Shown piece after piece: positions 35,616-43,990 of a DNA stretch of 64,000 nucleotides. The stretch comes from Mycobacterium angelicum. Lineage in GTDB: Bacteria > Actinomycetota > Actinomycetes > Mycobacteriales > Mycobacteriaceae. Each line of letters starts with the position of its first letter. Position 1 is the first letter of the stretch. The stretch covers positions 1 through 64,000 of the forward strand of contig NZ_MVHE01000009.1 in assembly GCF_002086155.1 (NCBI RefSeq), read 5' to 3'. Both the position numbers and the translations under genes were made by a program. The notes beneath the pieces are model-generated. The model did no database searches. It worked only from the letters and a program-made list of their open reading frames with translations, and was not told where the DNA came from.

Positions 35616-35984
35616 GTGGGCTGGTTCGAGCGAGCGAGGAAAGCCAGTGCGGGCCAGCGGGTCACCCGGTCCGACAAGCGGCAGGCGATGGAAAGCTTCG
35701 CCGAACTCACCGCGCTCAACGCCGAGCGGGAACGGCTGATGCGCGAGGGTGTGGTCGCTACCGCAACGATCGTGGGCATCCGCGAGAACGTCGCGACCAC
35801 CACATTGGGCTGCTGGCACGAGCTGCAGCTGGAGGTGCGGTTGCCCGAACACGAGCCGTATCGGGCCACGCGGCGGGTAGCACTAGAGCTTTCGACGGCG
35901 CCCCACATCAGGGTTGGCGCCGAGGTGCCGGTGCGCGTCGATCCGCGCGATCAGTCCAAAGTACTGGTAGTCGCGACGTTGTAA
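35616..35984 (+). CDS. Hypothetical protein with a short helical N-terminus and a beta domain
   Basis: 122 residues from GTG 35616, not recognised. Residues 1-45 are charged and helical (WFERARKASAGQRVTRSDKRQAMESFAELTALNAERERLM). The rest alternates strands: VVATATIVGIRENVATTTLG, CWHELQLEVRLPEHEPYRATRRVALE, VGAEVPVRVDPRDQSKVLVVATL. The last part resembles the small beta-barrel seen in DUF3592-type proteins. No membrane segment. Divergent from the EF-Tu domain II gene, 56 bases apart. Confidence 0.65.
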   Translation: MGWFERARKASAGQRVTRSDKRQAMESFAELTALNAERERLMREGVVATATIVGIRENVATTTLGCWHELQLEVRLPEHEPYRATRRVALELSTAPHIRVGAEVPVRVDPRDQSKVLVVATL

Positions 35985-36016
35985 TGGCTTGGTATTTCTA
36001 GGGTTAACGCGAACTC

Positions 36017-36346
36017 TTAGACACAACCGCTCACGTCGATGTGCCGACCGACGCTGGCGCATGCGTAGGCGTTGCCGGCCGGAGCCGGCGGGTAGCCGGC
36101 CGGCGGGTTTGTGTACTGCTCGACGGTGCCGGCGACATCCGAGCAACCACCGACCGAAACATGGCGGCCGCCCACATTGGCGCAGGCGTCGGCCCGGGCT
36201 TGGGCGGGGGCGGCAAGGGCGAGCGCTCCACCAACGACCATCAGCGCCACCACGAACAGTGCAGCGGTGAACCAGGACCGTGGGCGCAGGTCCAACTTGT
36301 GCGTCTTGTTCGGGTAGCTGCTCATCGCTGCGCCGTTGTTCTTCAT
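36017..36346 (-). CDS. Small secreted protein with duplicated Cys motif
   Basis: 109 residues. A long signal peptide (basic start, hydrophobic core about 30-47) ends at ARA before DAC. The mature part of about 57 residues contains two copies of one motif: ACANVGGRHVSVGGC and ACASVGRHIDVSGC, the second at the extreme C-terminus. They are joined by a Pro/Gly/Tyr linker. Four cysteines suggest two disulphide loops. AGGGGAA lies 5 bases before ATG 36346. I recognise no family. Copy B of the 30-base element lies 107 bases upstream. Confidence 0.72.
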   Translation of the reverse strand: MKNNGAAMSSYPNKTHKLDLRPRSWFTAALFVVALMVVGGALALAAPAQARADACANVGGRHVSVGGCSDVAGTVEQYTNPPAGYPPAPAGNAYACASVGRHIDVSGCV

Positions 36347-36453
36347 GTCGATTCCCCTATCGCCGTCGATTTAGGTTGCCGCCATTGTTTGACTTACTAA
36401 CGATTCTCGGGCAGCGCCGACAACTAGTCCCTCGGACCGATGCCCGATTCGGG

Positions 36454-36483
36454 GGATGAAATTTCCTCCCCCGATTGGGGGAG
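36454..36483 (+). promoter_or_regulatory. Conserved 30-base element, copy B
   Basis: GGATGAAATT, ten pyrimidine-rich bases, then ATTGGGGGAG. It is identical to copy A (26552-26581, minus strand) in both outer blocks and spacing. Part of it forms a hairpin: CCTCCCCC (36465-36472) pairs with GGGGGAGG (36477-36484) around the loop GATT. It lies between the secreted Cys-motif gene (107 bases from its start) and the NarL-type regulator gene (117 bases from its start). Confidence 0.65.
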
Positions 36484-36600
36484 GAGGCCCGGCCGCCGGT
36501 CCGTCGCGGATCCGCAAAGCCTCGGTGACCTTACAATGAGGGCCACCCGCCCGCCCGTCGGCCGGGTCCAGAGCTTTGCTGAGAGCGCTTGGAGCTGACC

Positions 36601-37248
36601 ATGGCCGACCCTGCTGAGCGAGTGACGGTAGTCGTCGCCGACGACCACCCGGTGACACGTCAAGGGGTGGTGCGCGCCCTGAAGTCCAGCGGGCGGGTGG
36701 ACGTCGTCGCCGAGGTGGCGGACGGCCGCGCGGCGCTGGCCGCCGTCCGGCAATTCCGGCCTGCGGTAGCCCTTCTCGACTACAAGATGCCCGAGTTGGA
36801 CGGCCTGGCCGTCACGCACGCGATAACCCGCGACGGGTTGCCCACGTACGTGGTGCTGCTGAGCGCCTTCGACGACAGCTCGATCGTGTACAAGGCGCTC
36901 GCCGAGGGTGCCTCGGGTTATCTGACCAAGGAATCCGACAGCGACGAGATCGTCAATGCGGTGGTCATCTGCGCCAAGGGCAACACGTATCTGCCCAGTG
37001 GCGTTGCCGGCGGGTTGGCCGGTGAGGTCAAGCGGCGGGCCGGGGGAGAGAGGACGCTGTTGACCGAGCGGGAGGCACAGGTGGTGGCGATGATGGCCGA
37101 CGGGCTGTCGGTCCCGCAGATCGCGTCGCGACTTCACCTGGCTCCCAGCACCGTGAAGACGCATGTGCAGAGCCTGTATGAAAAGCTCGGTGTCTCCGAC
37201 CGCGGCGCCGCGGTAGCCGAGGCGATGCGCCGCCGCTTGGTGGAATGA
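36601..37248 (+). CDS. NarL/FixJ-family response regulator
   Basis: 215 residues from ATG 36601, with GGAG six bases upstream; a TTG at 36589 is possible. The receiver domain has VVADDHPVTRQG (11-22), phospho-acceptor Asp60 in VALLDYKMPELDG and Lys in GYLTKESD. The C-terminal LuxR-type helix-turn-helix is LTEREAQVVAMMADGLSVPQIASRLHLAPSTVKTHVQSLYEKLGVSDRGAAVAEAMRR. Its partner is probably the NarX-type kinase at 38575-39762, on the other side of a PPE gene and on the opposite strand. Confidence 0.92.
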   Translation: MADPAERVTVVVADDHPVTRQGVVRALKSSGRVDVVAEVADGRAALAAVRQFRPAVALLDYKMPELDGLAVTHAITRDGLPTYVVLLSAFDDSSIVYKALAEGASGYLTKESDSDEIVNAVVICAKGNTYLPSGVAGGLAGEVKRRAGGERTLLTEREAQVVAMMADGLSVPQIASRLHLAPSTVKTHVQSLYEKLGVSDRGAAVAEAMRRRLVE

Positions 37249-37285
37249 CCGGTCCGGCAACGATTTTGGCTGCCTCGGCCCCGCG

Positions 37286-38389
37286 TCAGCCAGCGGCAAA
37301 CGGCCGCGACATCACGGTGAAACGCAGCCCGTAACGCGGCGCGGTGCTGCCACCGGTCCGCGCCCAGGTCGCCGGCATCGGCACCCCGGGGACTCCCGGC
37401 TGCCCTGCCATCACCGCCGGCCCGGCACCCGCCTGGGCAGCGGTCAAGGCCGTGGCGGGCACCGTCGGCGCGACGGCCGCGGCCCAGCCCGGCGGGACGG
37501 ACATCGCGCCCACCGTGACGGCATGACCCACGCCCGCCGACACCGCCGCGGGCGCACTCAGGCCGGCCAAACCGATCGCGCCGAGCCCGGCGCCGGCCAC
37601 CGATTCCGCCGCCTCCGCCCCGGCGGCAGCGGCGCCGCCGGCAAGCGAAACCAGCGAATTGATGGTTCCCACACAGGCACTGGTGATCGAGGTGGGCAAG
37701 GCCATGATGGTGGCGAAGTCGGAGACGAAATTCATCAGGTCATACACCGGATGTTCAGGCAGCGACGACGCCAGCCCCCGCAGCGTATGCGGTAGCGCGG
37801 CGATCCCGCGCTGGCCGGCTGCCACGGCCGCGGCGCTGTGGGCAACCGGCCCGGTGCCGCGAATGATGGGCGGGGGCGCGGTGAACGGTGTCAGTGTCGT
37901 CGCGGCCGCCGATGCGCTGGCATAGCCGCACATGGCGGCGGCATCCTGGGCCCACATCTCGGCGTACAGGGCATCCGTGGCCGCAATCGCCGGGCTGTTT
38001 TGACCGATGAAATTGGTTGCGATCAGCGTCATCAACTGGGCGCGGTTGGCCGCGATCGCCGCCGGGGGCACCATCGCTGCGAATGCCGTCTCATACGCGG
38101 CGGCGGCGGCGCCGGCCTGGGCGTGTGCCTGCGCCGCCTGGCTTGCGGTGGCGCTGATCCACTCCGCATGGGCGCCGGCCGCGGCCGCCATCGATATCGA
38201 CGCGGCGCCCAACCACGGTCCTGCGGTCAGGCCGGAGATCACCGAGGTATATGAGGCGGCCACCGAACGCAATCCGGCGGACAGGTCCTCCCATGCCGCG
38301 GCAGCCGCCCGCAGGGACGCCGACCCCGGGCCGAAATACATTCGGCCCGAGTTGACTTCCGGTGGTAGTGCTGCGAAATTCAGGGACAC
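37286..38389 (-). CDS. PPE family protein, SVP subfamily
   Basis: 367 residues. PPE domain (about 1-175): [92 protein letters not shown]. The C-terminal part has the SVP signature MSVPPGW, and the protein ends [15 protein letters not shown], as many SVP proteins do. Exported by ESX-5 in known cases. No PE gene is adjacent. It sits between the NarL-type regulator (37 bases from its stop) and the kinase gene, which reads the same direction. Confidence 0.93.
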   Translation of the reverse strand: MSLNFAALPPEVNSGRMYFGPGSASLRAAAAAWEDLSAGLRSVAASYTSVISGLTAGPWLGAASISMAAAAGAHAEWISATASQAAQAHAQAGAAAAAYETAFAAMVPPAAIAANRAQLMTLIATNFIGQNSPAIAATDALYAEMWAQDAAAMCGYASASAAATTLTPFTAPPPIIRGTGPVAHSAAAVAAGQRGIAALPHTLRGLASSLPEHPVYDLMNFVSDFATIMALPTSITSACVGTINSLVSLAGGAAAAGAEAAESVAGAGLGAIGLAGLSAPAAVSAGVGHAVTVGAMSVPPGWAAAVAPTVPATALTAAQAGAGPAVMAGQPGVPGVPMPATWARTGGSTAPRYGLRFTVMSRPFAAG

Positions 38390-38574
38390 CGCATACTCCC
38401 CTCGGAACGGGCCGACGCTGTGGGTACGGATTCACCGCGCTGTGATGGAGCCCACGCATCTACGGTGACGCGCTGCTGCAGCGGTTCCTATCGGTCGACC
38501 GGCCAGACAGCGGATGACCGCGGGCCCCCCGATCGATGGAGGCCGGCTCCCCAATTCGGACGGACCGGTTGCGC

Positions 38575-39762
38575 TCAGTAGCGCAGCGGCAACGAGATGC
38601 GGACGTGTGTCCCGACCGGTTCATCGACGAGGGTTAGCGTGCCGTCGGCGGCTTCCACCCGCGCCCGGTGCGACGCAAGGCCGATGTGTCCCTGTGCCAG
38701 ACGGCGTGTCGCAACGTCGCCCAATATCCCGATCCCGTCGTCTGCCACGTCGATATGAGCCACGCCGTCAATGACTTTCAGTGTTACCGACGCGCTGCTG
38801 GCCCGCGAATGACGGGTTACGTTCGACAACAATTCGCGAATCACGCCGAACACGATGGGGTCGATGGCGTTGGTGGCGGGGTAGTCGACGTCAGCGGTGA
38901 TGGATATGCCGGAGCGGGCGGCGGTCACCGAAACCAGCTTTTCCACCCCGGCGGCCAAGCCGACCTGGTCGAGTACGGCCGGATGTAGTTCAAAGGTCGC
39001 CTCACGCAGTAGCCGCGACGCGTCATGCAGGCTGGCCAAGGCATCCTGTAACGGCGCATCCGGGGACACCTTCATGAAGTCGGCGATGTCGCGACGGGCG
39101 GCCAGTACGTCCTGCAGCGGTCCGTCATGGATGGCTTCGGAGATCTGCCGGCGCTCCAGCTCCGAGGCGGTCATCGTCTCGGCGAGCAACGCTTCGCGGG
39201 AGGTCGTCAGCTGCGCCATCTCGTCGACATGCCGCCGCCGGAAGAACACCACCAATAACGCTGTGCTGCAAACGAATCCGTACATCAACACGATCAGCGC
39301 AATGGCCGCCGGGCCCAGGCGCGGCGCGATCACCGGGTCTTGAATCACCGACGCCGCGAACACGGCGATGCTGCACGCCAGCACGATAGCCACCAGTCGC
39401 AATGACAACTCGACCGCCACCATCCGCGGCAGCAGCGCCATCACCAGCAGCGGGATGTATCCACCCGGCGACAGCAGCTTGAAGCCGAACACCGCACCCA
39501 CGTCGACCAACGCGAAAAGCAATATCAACTTCTCGCTGGCGATCGGCGGACGTTTCGCGGTGAACGCGAGGATCAGCGCGCAAACCGTCACCGCCGCATA
39601 GGCGCCGAGCAAAGTGAGCTGCCCGGGCCATCGGGTCGAGTTGGTGTCGAGCAGCATCGCCAGCAGCATGATGCAGAAGACGCCGACCCGCATCAAAGCG
39701 CCGGCCTGCAACGACCGCAACCGCTGTTTACGCAAGACCTGCTCGACATCTGTGCTTCTCAT
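38575..39762 (-). CDS. NarX/DesK-type sensor histidine kinase
   Basis: 395 residues. The N-terminal half (about 20-175) has five to six hydrophobic segments with very short loops, so it likely senses the membrane or a cytoplasmic signal rather than a large external ligand. A short coiled coil leads to the HisKA_3 motif ERRQISEAIHDGPLQDVLAARR with His212. The HATPase domain follows (ELLSNVTRHSRA, DDGIG, GHIGLASHRARVEAADGTL). Likely partner is the NarL-type regulator at 36601. A degenerate copy of the 30-base element lies 148 bases upstream. Confidence 0.9.
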   Translation of the reverse strand: MRSTDVEQVLRKQRLRSLQAGALMRVGVFCIMLLAMLLDTNSTRWPGQLTLLGAYAAVTVCALILAFTAKRPPIASEKLILLFALVDVGAVFGFKLLSPGGYIPLLVMALLPRMVAVELSLRLVAIVLACSIAVFAASVIQDPVIAPRLGPAAIALIVLMYGFVCSTALLVVFFRRRHVDEMAQLTTSREALLAETMTASELERRQISEAIHDGPLQDVLAARRDIADFMKVSPDAPLQDALASLHDASRLLREATFELHPAVLDQVGLAAGVEKLVSVTAARSGISITADVDYPATNAIDPIVFGVIRELLSNVTRHSRASSASVTLKVIDGVAHIDVADDGIGILGDVATRRLAQGHIGLASHRARVEAADGTLTLVDEPVGTHVRISLPLRY

Positions 39763-39910
39763 CGTTCACCTAACCTGCGGCGGCGTCGGCTGCGTCGTTC
39801 AGAGCACACTATCGACTGCCCGCCAGGGGTTTACCGGCGACGGCCCGTGCTCCATGCGCGAATGTAGATCGTTTACGCCTGAATAGGATCCGGCGATTGG
39901 CAGGCCAAAG

Positions 39911-39940
39911 GGTGGAACCACCCTCCTCCGAACGGAGGAT
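39911..39940 (+). promoter_or_regulatory. Degenerate copy C of the 30-base element / tandem hairpins
   Basis: The sequence GGTGGAACCA, CCCTCCTCCG, AACGGAGGAT lines up base for base with copies A and B but keeps only about half of the outer-block positions. It also forms two adjacent small hairpins with the same GAAC loop (GGGTG/CACCC from 39910 and TCCTCC/GGAGGA to 39939). It lies upstream of the kinase gene and just past the end of the next gene, so a terminator role for the latter is an alternative. Confidence 0.35.
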
Positions 39941-39956
39941 CGGGGGGAAGTGCCGA

Positions 39957-41318
39957 TCAGATTACGCTGACGCGCGCGAGGTTGGACAGCGTCGGGTAGT
40001 ACACATCGCGACCCCAGCCCACCGCGGGGAAGACCACTCCCTGGAAGAGGCTCGGAACCTGGGCGCGGGCGCGTTCCCGCCCGGTTTCGATATCGAGCAC
40101 CACGACATGATCCGCGCTGCGCCGGGCACCCGCCGCACGCACGCGCCGGCTGCTCAGCAGTGGCCCGGCGTGCATGGCCAGGCGGCGCAGGCGAGCGTCG
40201 CGCAGCCTGGGCAGCGTTGTGTGGAAGTCGTTGATCACGACCTCGCCGGTGTCGGGGAAGCGCACCATGTGGCTGGCCGTGGCAAGGCGGTGCTGCCACA
40301 GGGGTTGCAAACCCTCGTCGTCGAGGCGCCAGGCGGATAGGACGCCGTTGGCCGAGTCGTATCCCAGCGCGATGCGGCGCTGCGGGTCGTACAGCGGCGG
40401 ATTGGTCACCGCGCCGCGCGCCGCACCGCACACCTCGGTGAGCTGGTAATCGGTTGCTTCCGTGAGTGATACGCGTACCAGCTGGTTGGCACCGGGCGCG
40501 ACGCCGGCGTCGAGCATCGAGTGGGTGTAGGTGTGTTCGCCATTGGTGAGGAACCACAGCTGGCCGCCGTCGACGACCGGATCCCAACCGTAGCTCTGAT
40601 CGGCCCTGCCGCCGTAGCGCAGCATCCAGCCGTCGTCGCGCTCGAGTCGCTGCGCCGCGGGATCCCAGACGTAGCGGTACACCGCGGTTACACCGACGAC
40701 GTAGATCGCCTGGCCGTCGCTGGACAGCCGTGCGATCGTGCGCTCGGGCAGCTCGATCTCGGCGCAATGTGGTTGCAGCCGTTCAGGTTCCAGCAGCGTC
40801 AGTCGCGCCCGGCGGGTATCGCCATGACGGTCGAAATCCTTTGTGGCGATGGTCCCGTCGGCGAGGATGACGAAAGAATTGTAGGGCCGCGGCTGGGGCA
40901 GCTCGCGGCGGGCGATCACCGAGCAGTCCGGCGCCAAGCGATGGCACCAGCGGCCGAAAACCGTATACAGCGATCCGTTGGCGTGCGCCGCGAGCCCGCC
41001 CGGCCAGAACGGCCCGGCGGCCAGGTCGGGTGAACGCTGCAGTGGCCGCAGCGTCTCGGGGTCAATGCGCTCAACCCATCCGGTCGACGGGCTGCCCAGC
41101 CGCGGGCCCAGGGTGTGCCGCAGCACGTATACCTCGCCGGGATCGCGCAGCACCACCATCGTGACTGCAAAGGCGTCGCGACTTACCACCTCGAGACGCT
41201 CGCCTTCGGCGATGCCGAGCCCGGGTTTACCGCAGGGCGCCTGGGCGCGGCGTGGGCCGCCGTCCTCACCCGGCCACGGACTCGCCCAGTACCCCGCCAG
41301 GGCACCGTCGCGGCTCAT
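39957..41318 (-). CDS. Hypothetical protein, beta-propeller-like
   Basis: 453 residues, not assigned to a family. The sequence is strand-rich with repeated blade-like units such as ERTIARLSSDGQAIYVVGVTAVYRYVWDPAAQRLERDDGW, GWDPVVDGGQLWFLTNGEHT and ATASHMVRFPDTGEVVINDFHTT, suggesting a six- or seven-bladed propeller. No signal peptide or membrane segment is evident. It lies 9 bases downstream of the haloalkane dehalogenase gene on the same strand, so they are probably co-transcribed and controlled together by the divergent TetR protein. Confidence 0.75.
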   Translation of the reverse strand: MSRDGALAGYWASPWPGEDGGPRRAQAPCGKPGLGIAEGERLEVVSRDAFAVTMVVLRDPGEVYVLRHTLGPRLGSPSTGWVERIDPETLRPLQRSPDLAAGPFWPGGLAAHANGSLYTVFGRWCHRLAPDCSVIARRELPQPRPYNSFVILADGTIATKDFDRHGDTRRARLTLLEPERLQPHCAEIELPERTIARLSSDGQAIYVVGVTAVYRYVWDPAAQRLERDDGWMLRYGGRADQSYGWDPVVDGGQLWFLTNGEHTYTHSMLDAGVAPGANQLVRVSLTEATDYQLTEVCGAARGAVTNPPLYDPQRRIALGYDSANGVLSAWRLDDEGLQPLWQHRLATASHMVRFPDTGEVVINDFHTTLPRLRDARLRRLAMHAGPLLSSRRVRAAGARRSADHVVVLDIETGRERARAQVPSLFQGVVFPAVGWGRDVYYPTLSNLARVSVI

Positions 41319-41327
41319 CGGCCCGGG

Positions 41328-42227
41328 CTAGACCTTCGCCAGTAGCGAAAGCAGTTCTGCGGCAAGTTGTTCGCCGCGGTCCTCCTGCACGAAGTGCGCG
41401 GCGCCCTCAATCCTTACCTGCTCGCCCGCGGACGGAATCAAATCGCAGAAGTTTTGTCCCGACTTAGGGTAGGGAAAGACAGGGTCGGTGTCGGAGAACG
41501 CAATCAGGGCCGGCTTGTTCCACCGCGACAGTGCATCCGAGACGGCCAGCATTTCGGTGACGCCGGGGGAGTCCTCACTGATCGGTACCAGCAATGGAAA
41601 TTGCGCGGCACCCGCCTTTGACTCAGCGGTGGGAAATGGTGCTTCGTAGGCGGCTATGACTTCGGCGGAAAGCTGGGTTGTCGTGGCGCTCTGGATAACC
41701 ATGCCGACGGGTAGATCGGGGTTCTTTTCGGCGAAGTCGCGCCAAGCCATAAACCCCTTCGACACTCGCCCGGTGAAGATGCCGGTATTCAAAATCATCA
41801 GCGCCTCAACACGATCGGCGTTTTCCATCGCCCAGCGCAACCCGATCGGGCCGCCCCAGTCCTGCACGACAACGGCCGCGTCATGCAATTCGAGCGACCC
41901 CAGCACCTTGGCGACGATTTCGCTGTGCCGGTCGTAGGTGTACCAGCGGCGGTCAGTGGGCTTGTCGGAGCGGCCGAACCCGGCGTAGTCGGGAACGATG
42001 ACGCGGTGCCCGGCCTCCACCAGCTGCGGCAGCATCTTGCGGTAGAGGTAAGCCCACGTCGGCTCGCCGTGGAAACACACCACCGGCGACCCGTCGCGTG
42101 GGCCTTCGTCCAGATAGTGCAGCCGCAACCCGTCCACCTCGACGTAGTGCGGCGCGAAGTCGTATCCCGGAAGCTGCTCGAAACGCGAATCGGGTGTGCG
42201 GAAGACCTCCGGGGCGGTGGAACTCAT
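41328..42227 (-). CDS. dhmA: Haloalkane dehalogenase (DhmA-like)
   Basis: 299 residues, as in the DhmA/Rv2296 group of haloalkane dehalogenases. CFHGEPTWAYLYRKMLP (51-67) gives the HGEPTW motif. VVQDWGGPIGLR gives nucleophile Asp123 and halide-stabilising Trp124. FSDTDPVF holds the expected Asp and AAHFVQED the catalytic His. It cleaves carbon-halogen bonds hydrolytically; the natural substrate in mycobacteria is unknown. ATG 42227 is favoured because GGAG lies 9 bases upstream; ATG 42236 sits too close to it. Divergent from a TetR gene with an operator-like dyad between. Confidence 0.9.
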   Translation of the reverse strand: MSSTAPEVFRTPDSRFEQLPGYDFAPHYVEVDGLRLHYLDEGPRDGSPVVCFHGEPTWAYLYRKMLPQLVEAGHRVIVPDYAGFGRSDKPTDRRWYTYDRHSEIVAKVLGSLELHDAAVVVQDWGGPIGLRWAMENADRVEALMILNTGIFTGRVSKGFMAWRDFAEKNPDLPVGMVIQSATTTQLSAEVIAAYEAPFPTAESKAGAAQFPLLVPISEDSPGVTEMLAVSDALSRWNKPALIAFSDTDPVFPYPKSGQNFCDLIPSAGEQVRIEGAAHFVQEDRGEQLAAELLSLLAKV

Positions 42228-42282
42228 TGCTGCCATCTCCAATTCACTCGGCGCCGACGATGCTGCACAACGTAACGGATTT

Positions 42283-42298
42283 TTGACCGACCAGTCAA
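42283..42298. promoter_or_regulatory. TetR-type operator-like dyad
   Basis: TTGAC, six bases, GTCAA: a perfect 5-bp inverted repeat in the 91-base gap between the dehalogenase and TetR genes, 20 bases before the TetR start. TTGACCGACCAGTCAA is the size and symmetry expected of a TetR-family site and could control both genes. Confidence 0.65.
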
Positions 42299-42318
42299 CT
42301 ATCGGATAGGCTGCGCCA

Positions 42319-42939
42319 GTGCCTCGGACCTCCACCGCTCGGGATCGCATCGTGTCGACCGCGGCACGGCTGTTCCTCGAGCGCAGTTACCACGATGTGG
42401 GCGTGGAGGAACTGTGTGCGGCGGCCGACGTCCGCAAGGGCAGCTTCTATCACTACTTCGCCTCTAAGGCCGAACTCGCAAAAGCGGTCATCGACCTGCA
42501 CTTAGAGGTGTTTCAAACAGAGCTGGCCGGCCAAGCGGGAGTCACCCCCGCCACCCCTGCGGACCGGCTCGCGGCCGTCCCGGACGCGATCGCGGCGATT
42601 CAGACCGCGTTGCACGCGCAGTTCGGACGCTTTGTGGGCTGCCCATTCGGCAACCTGGCCGCTGAGCTGTCGACCACCGACGAGGCGGTGCGCGTCCACC
42701 TCGCGGCGCGGCTGGCCACGCTGGAAGGGCAGCTGGCCAAGGTTTGCCGGCAAGCTGCCGAACAACACATGCTGCGCGAGGGGGTCGACCCCGACCAGCT
42801 GGCCCACGCCCTGTTCGCGCATTACCAGGGCTTGATCCTGCTCGCCAAGCTGCACGGATCGACCGTGTCGACCCTGGGACCCGCGCTGCACGACTTCGTC
42901 GACGGCTACCTGGCCGAGGAGTTCAAGGCTAGAGCTTGA
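42319..42939 (+). CDS. TetR/AcrR family transcriptional regulator
   Basis: 206 residues from GTG 42319. The N-terminal helix-turn-helix is RDRIVSTAARLFLERSYHDVGVEELCAAADVRKGSFYHYFASKAELAKAVID. The ligand-binding part contains CPFGNLAAELSTTDEAVRVHLAARL, as in the YcdC/TetR_C subgroup seen near oxidoreductases. It probably represses itself and the divergent dehalogenase unit through the dyad at 42283-42298. It converges with the next gene, which it overlaps by 11 bases. Confidence 0.92.
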   Translation: MPRTSTARDRIVSTAARLFLERSYHDVGVEELCAAADVRKGSFYHYFASKAELAKAVIDLHLEVFQTELAGQAGVTPATPADRLAAVPDAIAAIQTALHAQFGRFVGCPFGNLAAELSTTDEAVRVHLAARLATLEGQLAKVCRQAAEQHMLREGVDPDQLAHALFAHYQGLILLAKLHGSTVSTLGPALHDFVDGYLAEEFKARA

Positions 42940-43936
42940 CCATGAGCTTGCCGACGTTCTTGCCGTCGAACAGCATGTTGATCGCCGTCGGCAGCTGCTC
43001 GAAGCCCTCCACCACGGTTTCCAGCGGCCTCAGTTCGCCCTTGCTGATCAAACCGGCGATTTCGCCGATCGCCTCCGGCGCGCGGTCGAAGTGGTCCAGG
43101 ACAATGAAGCCCTGCACCCGCGCCCGCTGAATCAGCAGATTGCCGAATGCGCGTGGTCCCGGCGGCGGGTCTGCGTCGTTGTAGCCGGAGATCATGCCGC
43201 ACAGCGCCACCCGTGCCCGGATGTTGAGCCGGGCGAAGATCGCATCCATGATGTCGCCACCGACATTCTCGAAATCGACGTCGATGCCGTTGGGTGTCGC
43301 CGCGGCCAGCTGGGCGGCCCAGTCGTCGGCACGGTGGTCGACGGCGGCGTCGAACCCCAGTTGGTCGGTGAGCAGCGCGCACTTCTCCGGGCCTCCGGCA
43401 ATCCCGACCACCCGGGCGCCGTCGGCCTTGGCGAGCTGTCCGGCCACCGAGCCGACGGCGCCGGCGGCCGCCGAGACGACGACCGTCTCGCCCGGTTGCG
43501 GCTTGCCGATGTCGCGGATGCCGATCCATGCCGTCAACCCGGTCATCCCGAGCGCACCCATGTAGGCGCTGGGTGAGACACCCTCGGCGACATCGACCGG
43601 GAATAGCGGCATTGCATCCGAGGCGACCGCGTACTCCCGCCAGCCGACCAGGCCCTGCACCGTTTGCCCGACAACGTAGTTGGGGTTCTTGGAGGCAATC
43701 ACCTCGCCGAGCCCCCCTGCGCGCATCACCTCGCCGATGCCCACCGGCGGCAGATACGTCGGCGTGTCATTGATCCATGCGCGGTTGGTCGGGTCGAGCG
43801 AGATCCAGTCGATGCGTACCAACGCCTCCCCGTCGCCGATGTCCGGGATCGCGGCCTCGCTGAGTTCGAAGGTTTCCGGACCGATGCGTCCGGTGGGCCG
43901 TTCGCGAAGCAGGAAGCGGCGGTTTTTCTCAGGCAT
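42929..43936 (-). CDS. NADP-dependent MDR oxidoreductase (CurA/prostaglandin-reductase-like)
   Basis: 335 residues, medium-chain reductase without the zinc ligands. The order MPEKNRRFLLRERPTGRIGPETFEL, ISLDPTNRAWI, GEVMRAGGLGEVIAS, MGALGMTGLTAWIGIRDIG, AAAGAVGSVAGQLAK (nucleotide loop) and DVDFENVGGDIMDAI is typical of the leukotriene B4 dehydrogenase/CurA group. These reduce the double bond of alpha,beta-unsaturated ketones or aldehydes with NADPH. It could be involved in detoxification of reactive carbonyls. Divergent from the methyltransferase gene, 54 bases apart. Confidence 0.9.
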   Translation of the reverse strand: MPEKNRRFLLRERPTGRIGPETFELSEAAIPDIGDGEALVRIDWISLDPTNRAWINDTPTYLPPVGIGEVMRAGGLGEVIASKNPNYVVGQTVQGLVGWREYAVASDAMPLFPVDVAEGVSPSAYMGALGMTGLTAWIGIRDIGKPQPGETVVVSAAAGAVGSVAGQLAKADGARVVGIAGGPEKCALLTDQLGFDAAVDHRADDWAAQLAAATPNGIDVDFENVGGDIMDAIFARLNIRARVALCGMISGYNDADPPPGPRAFGNLLIQRARVQGFIVLDHFDRAPEAIGEIAGLISKGELRPLETVVEGFEQLPTAINMLFDGKNVGKLMVKL

Positions 43937-43990
43937 GACCGCACCGTACCGAACCCTGAGTTACCTGCACAGTGGTGCTATAACGCAGGT

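Noticed and set aside
43664..43990. Upstream extension of the TIGR00027 methyltransferase frame
   Set aside because: It is antisense to the MDR oxidoreductase start; the family begins at ATG 43991.
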